The position numbers and the translations under genes are program-made. DNA of 32,926 nt from a virus, in the IMG/VR virus record IMGVR_UViG_3300028920_000191, positions 1 through 32,926 of that record, one strand, 5' to 3'. A model generated the notes under the pieces. The model saw only the letters and a list, made by a program, of their open reading frames with translations, was not told where the DNA came from and did not search any database. The first letter of the stretch is position 1, and each line of letters starts with the position of its first letter. This document shows positions 13,920-22,123 of this stretch, piece after piece.

Positions 13920-14471
13920 ATGAGTAAAAAAGAGACTACAAGGCTCCCAGGAAATACCAGGCTTTCGCCAAACTTTAAGCTCTCCGAGTTTTTAAAGTCG
14001 CAAACGGCGGTAAGGCGGGGTATTGACAATTACCCGGACGACGACGAGCATATCGTTAATATGCGCGCGCTTTGTGTTAACGTCCTAGAGAGGGTCCGCG
14101 CGGAGTTCTTTATGAGATACCCGGGTAAAGGGTTATTTCTCTCCTCGGGTTACCGTAACGAGGAGCTTAATACTGCGATAAAAGGGAGCGATCGCTCTCA
14201 GCATTGCAAGGGCCAGGCGGCTGATATCGACGGCGATTATAACGGAATCCCAAACGAGGAGATTTTTAACTTTATCCGCGATAATTGCGACGATCCGGTT
14301 ACCGGTTTCGACCAATTAATTTGGGAGTTCGGCGACGACGAGGCTCCGGCTTGGGTCCACGTTTCGCAACGTAACGACGGTAAGAATCGCGGACGGGTAA
14401 CGATCGCCTCGGGTAAAAAGACCGGCAAAGGCGCTGATTATAAGCATATAAAAGAGGGGCGTAAATTTTGA
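13920..14471 (+). CDS. Peptidase M15 family endolysin
   Basis: The 183-aa protein has the M15A zinc-peptidase signature: NFKLSEFLKS near the N-terminus, LSSGYRNEELN (about 74-84), SQHCKGQAADID (93-104, ligands H95 and D102) and AWVHVSQ (about 144-150, ligand H147). It should cleave peptidoglycan cross-links (D-Ala-D-Ala or endopeptidase activity) at lysis. No signal peptide is visible, so it probably needs the holin encoded next, whose TTG start overlaps its stop codon. The ATG follows a run of A residues. Confidence 0.87.
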   Translation: MSKKETTRLPGNTRLSPNFKLSEFLKSQTAVRRGIDNYPDDDEHIVNMRALCVNVLERVRAEFFMRYPGKGLFLSSGYRNEELNTAIKGSDRSQHCKGQAADIDGDYNGIPNEEIFNFIRDNCDDPVTGFDQLIWEFGDDEAPAWVHVSQRNDGKNRGRVTIASGKKTGKGADYKHIKEGRKF

Positions 14472-14941
14472 GCTTTTTAAATAAGATAGGGTCTATTTTT
14501 TCAGGCGGCGCGGGCGACTTGATTGAGTCGGTCGGATCGGTAGCGGATAAATTCATTACCACCGGCCAGGAGAAAGCCGAATTTAAGGCGGCGGTCGCTA
14601 AGGCGATCCGAGACCACGAGCTCGCCCTCCAGGACCAGGCTCTTAAGGCTTACGAGGCTGAGGTTAAGGACCGAGATAGCGCGCGCCAAAGAGAGGCCGC
14701 GATCGCTAAGTCCGGGAAAATGGATTTTATGATGATATTGACCGGGCTCGTCGGCTTGGCGGCGTTCGGTTTTATGCTTTATGTTTTGGCTTACCTGGAG
14801 ATTCCAGAGCAAAACCGGGATTTATTTATCCACGCGGTCGGTATCGTCGAGGGTGTGGTTATATCCATTTTTGCCTACTATTTCGGGACCAGTAAGTCCA
14901 GCAACGACAAAACCAAAATCTTAAGCAATGGCAAAGGATAA
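14468..14941 (+). CDS. Holin, 3TM-type (Holin_3TMs-like)
   Basis: The 157-aa protein starts at TTG within TTGA overlapping the endolysin stop. An amphipathic N-terminal segment (FLNKIGSIFSGGAGDLIESV) is followed by a charged helix (about 35-80) and two clear membrane segments (about 85-107, MMILTGLVGLAAFGFMLYVLA, and about 120-142, AVGIVEGVVISIFAYYFG), then a basic tail. This is the layout of Holin_3TMs proteins found beside phage endolysins. It would permeabilise the inner membrane for the M15 enzyme. Confidence 0.78.
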   Translation: MSFLNKIGSIFSGGAGDLIESVGSVADKFITTGQEKAEFKAAVAKAIRDHELALQDQALKAYEAEVKDRDSARQREAAIAKSGKMDFMMILTGLVGLAAFGFMLYVLAYLEIPEQNRDLFIHAVGIVEGVVISIFAYYFGTSKSSNDKTKILSNGKG

Positions 14942-15095
14942 GCAATATAAGACCGAGGACGGGACGGTTTTCGACTCCCTGGACGGCGCCGTTAATTACG
15001 CGCTTAAAAGAGGTTTCGCGCCTCCGGTTGAGGTTAAGGACACAAAATTAAAATCTAAAAATTCAAGCAATGGCAAGGCCAAAAATAACGTTTAA
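14928..15095 (+). CDS. Small 55-aa protein between holin and sheath genes
   Basis: ATG at 14928 begins a 55-codon frame ending at TAA 15093-15095, overlapping the holin gene by 14 bp and the sheath gene by 26 bp. The product starts MAKDKQYKTEDGTVFDSLDG, is polar and charged, and has no membrane segment. It fills the 128-bp gap between two well-supported genes in a genome with almost no other gaps, and its start AGCAATGGCAA is nearly the same as that of the sheath gene. The function is unknown. Confidence 0.55.
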   Translation: MAKDKQYKTEDGTVFDSLDGAVNYALKRGFAPPVEVKDTKLKSKNSSNGKAKNNV

Positions 15096-16254
15096 CAGAG
15101 GAGCCGGAGGGCTCGGGAGACCTCTCCCCGGTTTCGATCACGTTAGCGGGATCGTGTTTTATAACGACAATTATCCGAGCGGTTTCGACTCGGATAACCA
15201 GGTTAAGGCTGTTTTTTCTTTGGAGGAGGCCGAGGCCCTCGGGATAACCGAGGATGGCGCAAATCATAAAGAGGAGTGGTATCAAATCCGCGAGTATTTC
15301 AGGTTGCAACCAAAGGGCGAGCTTTGGGTCGGTATCTTTCCGGTCCCGGCTGGAGCTTACGATTTCGCCGAGGTTGACACAGTCCAGGCAAAAGCGGAGG
15401 GCAAAGTCCGGCAAATAGCGGTAGTTACAGCGATCGAGGGAGTAGTTACCGGAGATGTAACGACTTTGCAAGGCAAATTGGCCGGGCAATTTAATTTGTA
15501 TCGCCCGCTTATCGGATTGATATCTTTTGATATATCCGGGGTTTCTGATCTTTCGACGCTTAGCGACTTAAGGACCTTATCGGCTCCCCTTGTTTCCGTC
15601 GTTATCGGCCAGGACGGCAACGGAAAAGGCGCGGCCCTTGCGGGGTCCGGATCTTTGGATCGCTCGGTTACCTGTATTGGCGCCGCCCTGGGAGCCTTGT
15701 CGGCCGCTAAGGTTAACGAGTCGATCGGTTGGCCTAAGAAGTTTATCGCCAACGGATCCGGCGAACTGGAGGTCCCAGCGTTCGGAAATGGAGACCTCGT
15801 AAAGGATACCGCTCTCGCGGCTCAGGACTCAATTAACGATAAGGGTTATCTCTTTTTGGTAAAGCATGAAGGGTTAACCGGCACGTATTTTAACCAGGCT
15901 CCGACCGCCGTCGTCGCCTCCTCGGATTATGCTTTCCAGGAGTCAAACAGGACGATCGACAAGGCCGTCCGCCTCGCGCACGCGGCCCTGAATAACGAAT
16001 TAAACGGACCCGTCGAGGTCGATCCGGATAACGGAACACTCTCCGAGGGGTATATTAAGCATTTGGAGAGCGTCGTCGAGAGCTCGCTTTCTCAAATGGG
16101 ACGGGACGGAGAGGTCTCGGGTTTCCAGGCTATTATTAACCCGGAGCAAGACGTTAACAGCACGAGCACGATCGAGGTATCGATCGAGATCGTCCCGATT
16201 GGCGTCGCCCGTAATTTGACCGTAAATATTGGCTTTAAACTAAAACTTTCTTAA
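15070..16254 (+). CDS. Contractile tail sheath protein (DUF2586-like)
   Basis: The 394-aa protein starts with an N-terminal arm (RPKITFNRGAGGLGRPLPG), has a Rossmann-like middle with LYRPLIGLISFDISGV and an acidic/Gly-rich IGQDGNGKGAAL segment, and ends with the conserved sheath C-terminus (VSIEIVPIGVARNLTVNIGF). That ending forms the handshake strands of contractile sheaths, and the protein resembles DUF2586-type short sheath proteins. Its presence with the tube gene 1 bp downstream shows a contractile tail. The start follows an A-rich leader that lies inside the preceding small gene. Confidence 0.82.
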   Translation: MARPKITFNRGAGGLGRPLPGFDHVSGIVFYNDNYPSGFDSDNQVKAVFSLEEAEALGITEDGANHKEEWYQIREYFRLQPKGELWVGIFPVPAGAYDFAEVDTVQAKAEGKVRQIAVVTAIEGVVTGDVTTLQGKLAGQFNLYRPLIGLISFDISGVSDLSTLSDLRTLSAPLVSVVIGQDGNGKGAALAGSGSLDRSVTCIGAALGALSAAKVNESIGWPKKFIANGSGELEVPAFGNGDLVKDTALAAQDSINDKGYLFLVKHEGLTGTYFNQAPTAVVASSDYAFQESNRTIDKAVRLAHAALNNELNGPVEVDPDNGTLSEGYIKHLESVVESSLSQMGRDGEVSGFQAIINPEQDVNSTSTIEVSIEIVPIGVARNLTVNIGFKLKLS

Positions 16255-16255
16255 A

Positions 16256-16675
16256 ATGGCAAAACCGGCACTTATAAACGGTAAGGCATACGATTGGAGT
16301 AGCGTTAACGTATTAATCGGAGGGATTCCCGTAATTGGGCTCTCCGCAATCAATTATAAAGAGTCCCAGGATATCGAGGACAATCTCGGAGCGGGTAATT
16401 TGCCCGTATCTCGAGGTCATGGAGCGATTACCTCCGAGGGCTCAATCGGCTTGCACATGGAGGAGCTCGAGGCTCTCCAGGGAGCAAGTCCGACGGGACG
16501 AGTCCAGGATCTCGATTATTTCGACATAGTGGTTACCTACCTGAACGGGGCCAAAACGGTAACACATACGCTACAGGCTTGCACGATCACCGAAAACGCT
16601 CGGGAGATCCAGGCGGGAGATAAAAACGTAACATTCGAGGCGCCGATTAGAATCGGCCAAATTAAATGGCGCTAA
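16256..16675 (+). CDS. Tail tube protein
   Basis: The 139-aa protein has the beta-rich tube fold pattern: NGKAYDWSSVNVLIGG, a GLSAINYKESQDIEDNLGAGNLPVSRGHG loop, GSIGLHMEELEAL, DYFDIVVTYL and the terminal TFEAPIRIGQIKWR. It resembles the compact tail tube proteins that follow DUF2586 sheaths in Bacteroidota phages. It would form hexameric rings inside the sheath. It starts 1 bp after the sheath stop codon. Confidence 0.8.
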   Translation: MAKPALINGKAYDWSSVNVLIGGIPVIGLSAINYKESQDIEDNLGAGNLPVSRGHGAITSEGSIGLHMEELEALQGASPTGRVQDLDYFDIVVTYLNGAKTVTHTLQACTITENAREIQAGDKNVTFEAPIRIGQIKWR

Positions 16676-16694
16676 TTAATTAGCCCTTTTTACG

Positions 16695-16863
16695 ATGCCA
16701 GCAAATAGCCCGGTCGAGTTTGGTTATAAAATACCGCTTTCGATCGGGCTTGTCGTTTTATTGGAAAACGGCGCCAAATACTGAAAAGACGGAAAACAAC
16801 GCCGCCGCTATACGCAAGCTGGAGGACCGCGTCCTTATATTGGAGCTGCAAAACAAAAAATAA
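16695..16863 (+). pseudogene. Small membrane/coiled-coil gene, apparently frameshifted
   Basis: ATG 16695 opens MPANSPVEFGYKIPLSIGLVV but stops at TGA 16782-16784. A different frame from about 16750 continues with YWKTAPNTEKTENNAAAIRK and a short coiled coil ending LILELQNKK at TAA 16861-16863. Joined by removing one base near 16753-16762, the two parts give a plausible small membrane-anchored coiled-coil protein of a kind often seen between tube and chaperone genes. The break could be a real mutation with partial loss of the membrane segment, a sequence error at TTTT, or two small proteins (TTG at 16750). Confidence 0.5.
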
Positions 16864-16867
16864 CACT

Positions 16868-17239
16868 ATGGCCGATTTAAAGAAAGTAACGGAGGGAATC
16901 GTTAACCGAGCTCTCAAAAGCGAAAAAAGCCCGGAGGAGATTATTAAGGAGCTCCAAAACTACAACGCCGGAGAGCTTACCGGAAAGGTATTTTTAATTG
17001 ACGTCCAGGGAGCCCAGGGGCGAGCCTTTGGATTTTTGTTTCGTCCGGACCGGACGACTCTCGGAGCTGCGATATCGCAACTCGACCGGGATCCCCTGAA
17101 AGCAAATGAAATATTACTCCGTAACTCCTGGGTCGGAGGGGACGAGAGGATCCTCGAGGAGGACGAGTATTTTTTTGGTGCAATTTCAAGCCTGGGCCAA
17201 TTATTAGAGTTCGGAACCTCCGAGCTAAAAAAGATTTAG
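16868..17239 (+). CDS. Tail assembly chaperone, upstream product (lambda G analogue)
   Basis: The 123-aa product lies between tube and tape measure genes, the fixed place of tail assembly chaperones. It starts with a charged helical region (ADLKKVTEGIVNRALKSEKS) and has a mixed core (GRAFGFLFRPDRTTLGAAISQL). It ends GTSELKKI, where the last codons CTA AAA AAG ATT TAG contain an A_AAA_AAG slippery heptamer (17227-17233) two codons before the stop. This allows a -1 shift into the frame ending at 17454, as in lambda G/GT. Confidence 0.8.
   Translation: MADLKKVTEGIVNRALKSEKSPEEIIKELQNYNAGELTGKVFLIDVQGAQGRAFGFLFRPDRTTLGAAISQLDRDPLKANEILLRNSWVGGDERILEEDEYFFGAISSLGQLLEFGTSELKKI
17227..17233 (+). 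promoter_or_regulatory. Programmed -1 frameshift site in tail chaperone gene
   Basis: CTA AAA AAG in the zero frame supplies A_AAA_AAG in the correct phase, followed by ATT TAG. The -1 frame from 17233 is open for 73 codons to 17454 and matches the size and place of the T part of GT-type chaperones. The position and design match the conserved tail-gene frameshift of tailed phages. Confidence 0.85.
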
Positions 17240-17454
17240 ACCGGGCCCGAATTAATGAGACGGCGGGCTTTGATGAAATAAGGAAAATCGACGCTTTGCT
17301 CGCTTTCACGTTTAAGGTTAACCCTCGCGATTTATCGGACGAGGATTATCGCGAGTATTGGGCTCGGTTTGTATGGTTACAACGAAACCCGAGGACCTTA
17401 ATCGAGTACAAACTTACGGAAATACTCGGGAGGGTTATCGGTTTAATAAAATAG
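17233..17454 (+). CDS. Tail assembly chaperone, frameshift extension (GT-type T part)
   Basis: Read in the -1 frame from the slippery site, this adds 73 aa, beginning DLDRARINETAGFDEIRKID and ending LTEILGRVIGLIK, to the first 122 residues of the upstream chaperone for a 195-aa fusion. The segment is helical with aromatic residues near EDYREYWARFVWLQ. No good independent start codon is present. In lambda the GT fusion binds the tape measure protein, whose gene begins 6 bp downstream here. Confidence 0.78.
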   Translation, partial: DLDRARINETAGFDEIRKIDALLAFTFKVNPRDLSDEDYREYWARFVWLQRNPRTLIEYKLTEILGRVIGLIK

Positions 17455-17460
17455 TCGCTT

Positions 17461-19185
17461 ATGTCGATCGAGAGAGTTAAGTATATCGCCGAGATCCGGG
17501 ACCTGGTAAGCAAGCCCTTAAGAGGAATCCAGGACCAGGCGACCAAAACCTTTAATAAGGCGGACAGGGAGCTCGACCAGTTTCAACGGAATTTGGACGA
17601 GACTCCCGCGCACGCGGGCAAGGCGAAAAGATCCCTCTCCTCCCTGGGCTCAGGGGGGCGCGGATCTTTTGCCGGGCTCGGTGGTATCGTAAAGGGAGCG
17701 ATCGGACCGCTTGCGGCTTTCGCCGGCGCCGCCGGGCTTGGCCTGGTAGGCTCTAGGATCGTAAGCCTGGGTGCTCAAATGGAGCAAACGCGGATAAGTT
17801 TTACAACGTTTTTGAGGGGTAACAAACAGGCCGCCGACGGGCTGATTAATCAGCTTAACCAGTTCGCCAACGTAACGCCGTTTACCAACGCCAAAGTAAT
17901 ACAAGCCTCGAGAACCCTCCTCGCCTTTGGTATGGATGCAAACGAGATCCTTCCGACGCTTAAGTTTTTGGGAGACGTCTCCGCCGGAACAGGGAAAGAC
18001 CTCTCCGAGCTGGGCGTTATTTTCGGGCAAATTAAAGGCGCCGGCCGGTTAATGGGTCAGGACCTTTTGCAGCTCATAAACGCCGGATTTAATCCTCTCC
18101 AGGTTATCAGCGAAAAGACCGGGCGATCTATGGCCGACCTTAAGGACGATATGAGTAAGGGGCTGATCTCTTTTGATATGGTCAAACAGGCATTTAAAGA
18201 CGCGACCAGCGAGGGCGGGCTGTTTTTCAATCTTATGCAAAAGCAATCTCAGAGCCTATCAGGGCGCTGGAGTACACTCGTCGGCAAATTGGAAATGATC
18301 GGTATTACGCTCGGAGAGAGCGCAGCCGGTCCCCTGGGTAATTTGGTTAACCTCGGGATCCAGGTCGTCGAATGGTTTAGTAATAACCTGGGCAACCTGG
18401 GCGACGTATTCCGTCCCCTGGGCGAGGCTATGGCTCCGCTTTGGGCTGGGATCCGGGAGATTGGCGAGGCGCTGGGCTTTGCATCCGGGACCGGGACCTT
18501 TTTATCGACGGTATTTAACGCCCTCGGTAATATGATAAGGCGGATCTCCCCGGTATTACAAGCAATGGCATCTGTTTTGGGGTATGTCGCGGGCCTTATC
18601 GCTAAAATAATAAGCTTTACCTCGAAATGGCTGGAGCGTAACGAGTGGCTTGTTAAGGGCTTAAAAGGTATCCAGGGGGCAATTATGGGTGTATTGAAAA
18701 ATACGTTTAACGCAATGAAAACGACTTTGGGGGGTCTCGCGGACGTCCTGGTCGGTATGCTTACCCTGGATAAGGATAAAATCAGCTCAGGAGCTCAGGC
18801 TCTTAAAAAGGCCGTAATTGACGGCTCGATAATTGGGACCACCAGGAGCGCGGTCTCCGGTTTCCGGGAGGGATACAACGATAAGAGCCGTAATTTTTTC
18901 GGAGCACAAAAGAAAGAGACCGCCAGCGCGGACCTACCGGGAAGATCTACCTCCGGTATCCCAGGCCTGGGCGGATCCGGCAAAACGGACCTCCTTAACG
19001 GGCTGAGCGAGGTCAAAGGAGACGGGAGAGCGGCAAAAAATATCACGATCAACCTCTCGAGCTTGGTCGATAATATTAACGTTTACGCGGAGGATCCGAG
19101 GGATTTCCAGGATCAAATTAGAGACCGGGTAACTGAGGCGCTGAGCCTTGTTTTGAATGATGCAAACATAATCGCGGGGCAATAA
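17461..19185 (+). CDS. Tape measure protein
   Basis: The 574-aa protein follows the chaperone pair. It has an N-terminal coiled-coil region (about 1-60), a Gly/Ala-rich hydrophobic segment (about 73-105) and a conserved tape-measure N-terminal domain (QMEQTRISFTTFLRG, FTNAKVIQASRTLLAFGM, GRLMGQDLLQLINAGFNPLQVI, SLSGRWSTLVGKLE). Further hydrophobic helices lie near 350-400, with a Gly/Ser-rich linker near 485-505. Using about 1.5 angstroms per residue, which is general knowledge for tape measures, the tail would be roughly 85 nm. The stop codon overlaps the next start (TAATG). Confidence 0.88.
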   Translation: MSIERVKYIAEIRDLVSKPLRGIQDQATKTFNKADRELDQFQRNLDETPAHAGKAKRSLSSLGSGGRGSFAGLGGIVKGAIGPLAAFAGAAGLGLVGSRIVSLGAQMEQTRISFTTFLRGNKQAADGLINQLNQFANVTPFTNAKVIQASRTLLAFGMDANEILPTLKFLGDVSAGTGKDLSELGVIFGQIKGAGRLMGQDLLQLINAGFNPLQVISEKTGRSMADLKDDMSKGLISFDMVKQAFKDATSEGGLFFNLMQKQSQSLSGRWSTLVGKLEMIGITLGESAAGPLGNLVNLGIQVVEWFSNNLGNLGDVFRPLGEAMAPLWAGIREIGEALGFASGTGTFLSTVFNALGNMIRRISPVLQAMASVLGYVAGLIAKIISFTSKWLERNEWLVKGLKGIQGAIMGVLKNTFNAMKTTLGGLADVLVGMLTLDKDKISSGAQALKKAVIDGSIIGTTRSAVSGFREGYNDKSRNFFGAQKKETASADLPGRSTSGIPGLGGSGKTDLLNGLSEVKGDGRAAKNITINLSSLVDNINVYAEDPRDFQDQIRDRVTEALSLVLNDANIIAGQ

Positions 19186-19817
19186 TGGTAAGTAGAGTAA
19201 AATTAAAGAACATCCCAAAGGACGCGATCGCGGGCGTATATGCGAATAACGCAAAGGTCCCAGGGCGCCAAATAGTCGCGAGAGCTCTCCAGGAGGGCAA
19301 GAGTCGCGTTTATAACCTAAACGGGCAAGAGTCGCCCGAGCCGGTAGGTTTTAGCCCTTTGAAAACGCCCGTTTTTGATAACATTATTTTCCCGGCTGGA
19401 TCTTATCAGGACGTTAACGGTCAAACGGTCGAATATGACGAGCTGAGGATCGACGCGGTCCTTATAAATGTGGACCAGGATAAGAATATTATCCGGACGG
19501 CTCCCCTCGGTCGTAATGGTACGGTAAAGAGGTATGTCTCGGACGGCGATTTCTCGATTAATATCCGGGGTAAGATCGTTAACTCGGACCAGTTTCTCCA
19601 GTATCCGGAGGACGACGTTATTAATTTTATCAAGATTTTGAAGTCCTCGGAGCCGCTCCAGGTCGTAAGCTCATATTTACAACGCCTGGAGATATTCGAT
19701 ATAACCGTCCAGGGCTACCAGTTACCGCAACGCTCGACGCAAAACGTCCAGGAGTTCCAAATTAGGGCTTATTCGGACGAGCCTTTCGACTTTATAATCC
19801 AAGGAGATAATGGTTAA
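19185..19817 (+). CDS. Baseplate/tail protein (DUF6046-like)
   Basis: The 210-aa protein resembles DUF6046-type proteins of Bacteroidota phages: an RIDAVLINVDQDKNIIRTAPLGRNGTVKRYVSDGDFSI core (about 85-125), IRGKIVNSDQFLQYPEDDVINF, and a C-terminal DITVQGYQLPQ segment. From its place after the tape measure and before the hub gene, it is probably the tail/baseplate protein that binds the distal tube, comparable to LysM-type adaptor proteins. It overlaps the next gene by 8 bp. Confidence 0.68.
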   Translation: MVSRVKLKNIPKDAIAGVYANNAKVPGRQIVARALQEGKSRVYNLNGQESPEPVGFSPLKTPVFDNIIFPAGSYQDVNGQTVEYDELRIDAVLINVDQDKNIIRTAPLGRNGTVKRYVSDGDFSINIRGKIVNSDQFLQYPEDDVINFIKILKSSEPLQVVSSYLQRLEIFDITVQGYQLPQRSTQNVQEFQIRAYSDEPFDFIIQGDNG

Positions 19818-20775
19818 GTTATCGGTTAAGGTCGATATCGGAGCGGAGAGCTTTCAGTTTCCGGCGGACGTCGATATCTCGAGTTCCTGGGATATGCTTA
19901 CCGATACCGCAAGGATCGTATTACCTCGAGGGGTCCGGTTTATTACCTCCGATTATATCGCCGGCCTGGATAACCTGTTTAAGCGCGGCGACGCTGTTAA
20001 GATCTATATTGGATACGACGGGGACCTTGTCGAGCGTTTCGACGGGTATCTCTCCGGTATCCGCCCAGGTAACCGGCTCGAGTTCCTTTGTGAGGACGCC
20101 GTTTATTTAATGAAGCAAAAAAGCATTGAGAGTTTTAGCTCTCCAAAGATCACGCTGGAGGATCTCCTCGGAGAGCTCTCGATCGATACGATCCCTTTTA
20201 ACGTCGCCGACGGCGGGATTAATCTCGGTAAGTTCAGGATCCGCAATGCAAACGCGGCCGAGGTCCTGGAGGAGCTCCGCAAGACTTACGGACTTTACTC
20301 CTGGGCCCGGGAGGGTATCCTATATTGCGGCTTTGCTTACGATCCTTACGATGATCCTCCGACTCATATTTTTGAGGTCGGTAAAAACGTTATCGCCTTC
20401 GATGATCTGAGATATTACCGGGACGACGACGTTAAGATTAAGGTCAAAGGGGTAAGCCTCCAGCCGAATAACAAAAAGATCGAGGTCGAGGTCGGAGACG
20501 CCTCAGGAGATCTCCGGACGGTGTTTAAGTACAACGTCGGCGCCGCCGAGCTTAAGAAGTTCGCCGAGGCCCAGCTCGAGGAGTTGAAATTTGAGGGATA
20601 TCGCGGGCATTTCGACGCCTTTACGACGCCCAGGGTAAGGCATGGGGATAAAATCAGCTTCAAAAACCCGTTTATCCCTGAACAGGACGGGACTTATTAC
20701 GTCCGTAAAGTGGTTACTCGCGTCGGTGTTAAAGACGATATGCAACGGATTTATTTAGACCGCAAAATTTTATAA
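19810..20775 (+). CDS. Baseplate hub protein (gpD/gp27-like)
   Basis: The 321-aa product begins with a beta domain (KLSVKVDIGAESFQFP, SWDMLTDTARIVLPRG) and then has VKIYIGYDGDLVERFDGYLSGI and EFLCEDAVYLMK, which match the first domains of late-control D/gp27-type hub proteins. A middle segment (AAEVLEELRKTYGLYSWAREGILYCG) and a C-terminal RVRHGDKISFKNPF-EQDGTYYVRKV complete the family pattern. The hub connects the tube to the spike encoded next. An AAGGAG 3 bp before the ATG could be a weak Shine-Dalgarno. Confidence 0.82.
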   Translation: MVKLSVKVDIGAESFQFPADVDISSSWDMLTDTARIVLPRGVRFITSDYIAGLDNLFKRGDAVKIYIGYDGDLVERFDGYLSGIRPGNRLEFLCEDAVYLMKQKSIESFSSPKITLEDLLGELSIDTIPFNVADGGINLGKFRIRNANAAEVLEELRKTYGLYSWAREGILYCGFAYDPYDDPPTHIFEVGKNVIAFDDLRYYRDDDVKIKVKGVSLQPNNKKIEVEVGDASGDLRTVFKYNVGAAELKKFAEAQLEELKFEGYRGHFDAFTTPRVRHGDKISFKNPFIPEQDGTYYVRKVVTRVGVKDDMQRIYLDRKIL

Positions 20776-21287
20776 TGGGACTGATCGACGATATCAAAAG
20801 GAAAGTTTTCCAGGGCGAGGAGATATATAGCTCTCCCGGGACGGTTAAAGAGGTTAACGACTCGACCAGGACCGCGACGATCGAGGCCCTGGAGGGACCG
20901 GAGATATACGAGGTAAGGCTCCAGGCGACAAGCGGCAACGAAAAAGGGCTTTATATTAAGCCGGCGGTCGGGAGCTTTGTCCTGGTAACCTGGTTAAGCC
21001 CGGAGGACGCTTTTATTTCAATGATCGACGAAATCGACGAGATTAAGATCGAGACAAACGACGCGGTCGAGCTATCTCCCGGCGGGGACGCGACGATCTC
21101 GGCCGGCGGTAAGGTAACGGTCGAAAACGGAGACGCCTCGCTCAAAGAGCTTGTAAGCGATCTCCTGGACCTCCTGGAGAGTAAGTATATTTTAACCACG
21201 CCGAGCGGGCCAACGGGGGCGCCTATTGGGACGGCCTTAAGCGAGATCCAGGCGATCAAAAGCAAGGCGAACAAATTATTTAAATAA
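20775..21287 (+). CDS. Baseplate spike/assembly protein V-like (OB fold)
   Basis: The 170-aa protein has a short N-terminal helix (GLIDDIKRKVF), then an OB-fold-like stretch (SSPGTVKEVNDSTRTATIEAL, about 19-40) with KPAVGSFVLVTWLSPEDAFI (about 62-81). A repetitive beta segment follows (VELSPGGDATISAGGKVTVENG) of the kind that forms the trimeric spike stem. This matches gpV/Mu gp45-type spikes. It follows the hub gene with a one-base overlap, and its stop overlaps the next ATG. Confidence 0.78.
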   Translation: MGLIDDIKRKVFQGEEIYSSPGTVKEVNDSTRTATIEALEGPEIYEVRLQATSGNEKGLYIKPAVGSFVLVTWLSPEDAFISMIDEIDEIKIETNDAVELSPGGDATISAGGKVTVENGDASLKELVSDLLDLLESKYILTTPSGPTGAPIGTALSEIQAIKSKANKLFK

Positions 21288-21517
21288 TGGCACTGAGCAA
21301 AACCTTACTTAAGAGCGAGATTAAACTCGTATATGAGGCCGCAAAGGAGATCGAGGACCAGGACCAGGCGCTCGAATTTGTCGCCGAGGGTATCGCCTCG
21401 GCAATCGATAAGTATATCCGGGCGGCGGTGGTAACGATTAGCCCAGGGATCCCGGTCTCAACCTCAGCGCCGGCGACGGGATCGACGACGGGCCCAGGGG
21501 TCGGATCTTTATCTTAA
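21287..21517 (+). CDS. Small tail protein with helical N-terminus and Thr/Gly/Pro-rich tail
   Basis: The 76-aa product has a charged helix (LSKTLLKSEIKLVYEAAKEI, about 3-45) followed by TISPGIPVSTSAPATGSTTG and a Gly/Ser end. Short proteins of this kind follow spike genes in many Bacteroidota phages. The function is unknown; spike tip, spike chaperone or baseplate plug are possibilities by position only. It overlaps the spike gene by one base and precedes a terminator-like hairpin. Confidence 0.65.
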   Translation: MALSKTLLKSEIKLVYEAAKEIEDQDQALEFVAEGIASAIDKYIRAAVVTISPGIPVSTSAPATGSTTGPGVGSLS

Positions 21518-21540
21518 AATCCGTCTTTTCACTATACAAT

Positions 21541-21572
21541 CGCGGAGCTTTCCGCGTTTCTCTTTTTCTTTA
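21541..21572 (+). terminator. Hairpin with T-rich tail between baseplate genes
   Basis: CGCGGA (21541-21546) pairs with TCCGCG (21551-21556) around GCTT, and a T-rich tract (TTTCTCTTTTTCTTT) follows. It probably reduces transcription between the spike genes and the gp25-like gene, whose ATG is at 21577. Confidence 0.65.
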
Positions 21573-21576
21573 CGGT

Positions 21577-22119
21577 ATGCCAAACGACTTTTTAAGTTAT
21601 GATATTGACACTCCGACCGAGAAGATGGTCGATTCGGGAAGGACGACCAGCGCCGGGACCGAGGCGTTAATCGATAGCGGACAAAATTTTACCAGTACGG
21701 TAAAGGTAGGCGATAAGGTTATTAATACGACAACGAGCGCCGAGGGGACGGTTACGGGGGTAACCTCAGATACGGAGCTCGCCGTTTTACCGGCCGACTT
21801 AATGGATATTGGTGAGTATTACCAAATTTTCACTCCGATAACCTTTGAGGCTCGGGATCTTATTATCCGGGGCGGTAACTTTAAGATCGGAGAGTCCGAG
21901 GTCCCTGAGCAAAACCGAATAATTGAGGCCTTCCCTGGAGAGTACAAGCGGACGCCTCTCGTCGGTGTTGGTATTGAGCAATACCTTAACGCCGCAATGA
22001 ATAAAAACGAGCTCAAAAGACTGATTAAAAAGGAGCTGGTTAAAGACGGTTTTAAGGTTGACCGGATCGATATCTCGGACGATTTTAGCGAGATCGATAT
22101 CGAGGCAAGCAAAAATTAA
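21577..22119 (+). CDS. Baseplate wedge protein (gp25/W- or Mu gp46-like)
   Basis: The 180-aa protein has an N-terminal beta-rich insert (about 15-85, LIDSGQNFTSTVKVGDKVINT) and then the segment FEARDLIIRGGNFKIG-EVPEQNRIIEAFPGEYKRTPLVGVGIEQYLN, which is the phage gp46/W-type baseplate pattern. The C-terminal KRLIKKELVKDGFKVDRI also fits. It would form the inner baseplate wedge with the J-like protein encoded next. The N-terminal insert is not usual for the short family members and may be an added decoration domain. Confidence 0.72.
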   Translation: MPNDFLSYDIDTPTEKMVDSGRTTSAGTEALIDSGQNFTSTVKVGDKVINTTTSAEGTVTGVTSDTELAVLPADLMDIGEYYQIFTPITFEARDLIIRGGNFKIGESEVPEQNRIIEAFPGEYKRTPLVGVGIEQYLNAAMNKNELKRLIKKELVKDGFKVDRIDISDDFSEIDIEASKN

Positions 22120-22123
22120 CACT

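Noticed and set aside
22058-22123. Upstream extension of the J-like gene
   Set aside because: The added 22 codons overlap the previous gene and do not fit the family; ATG 22124 gives the expected N-terminus.
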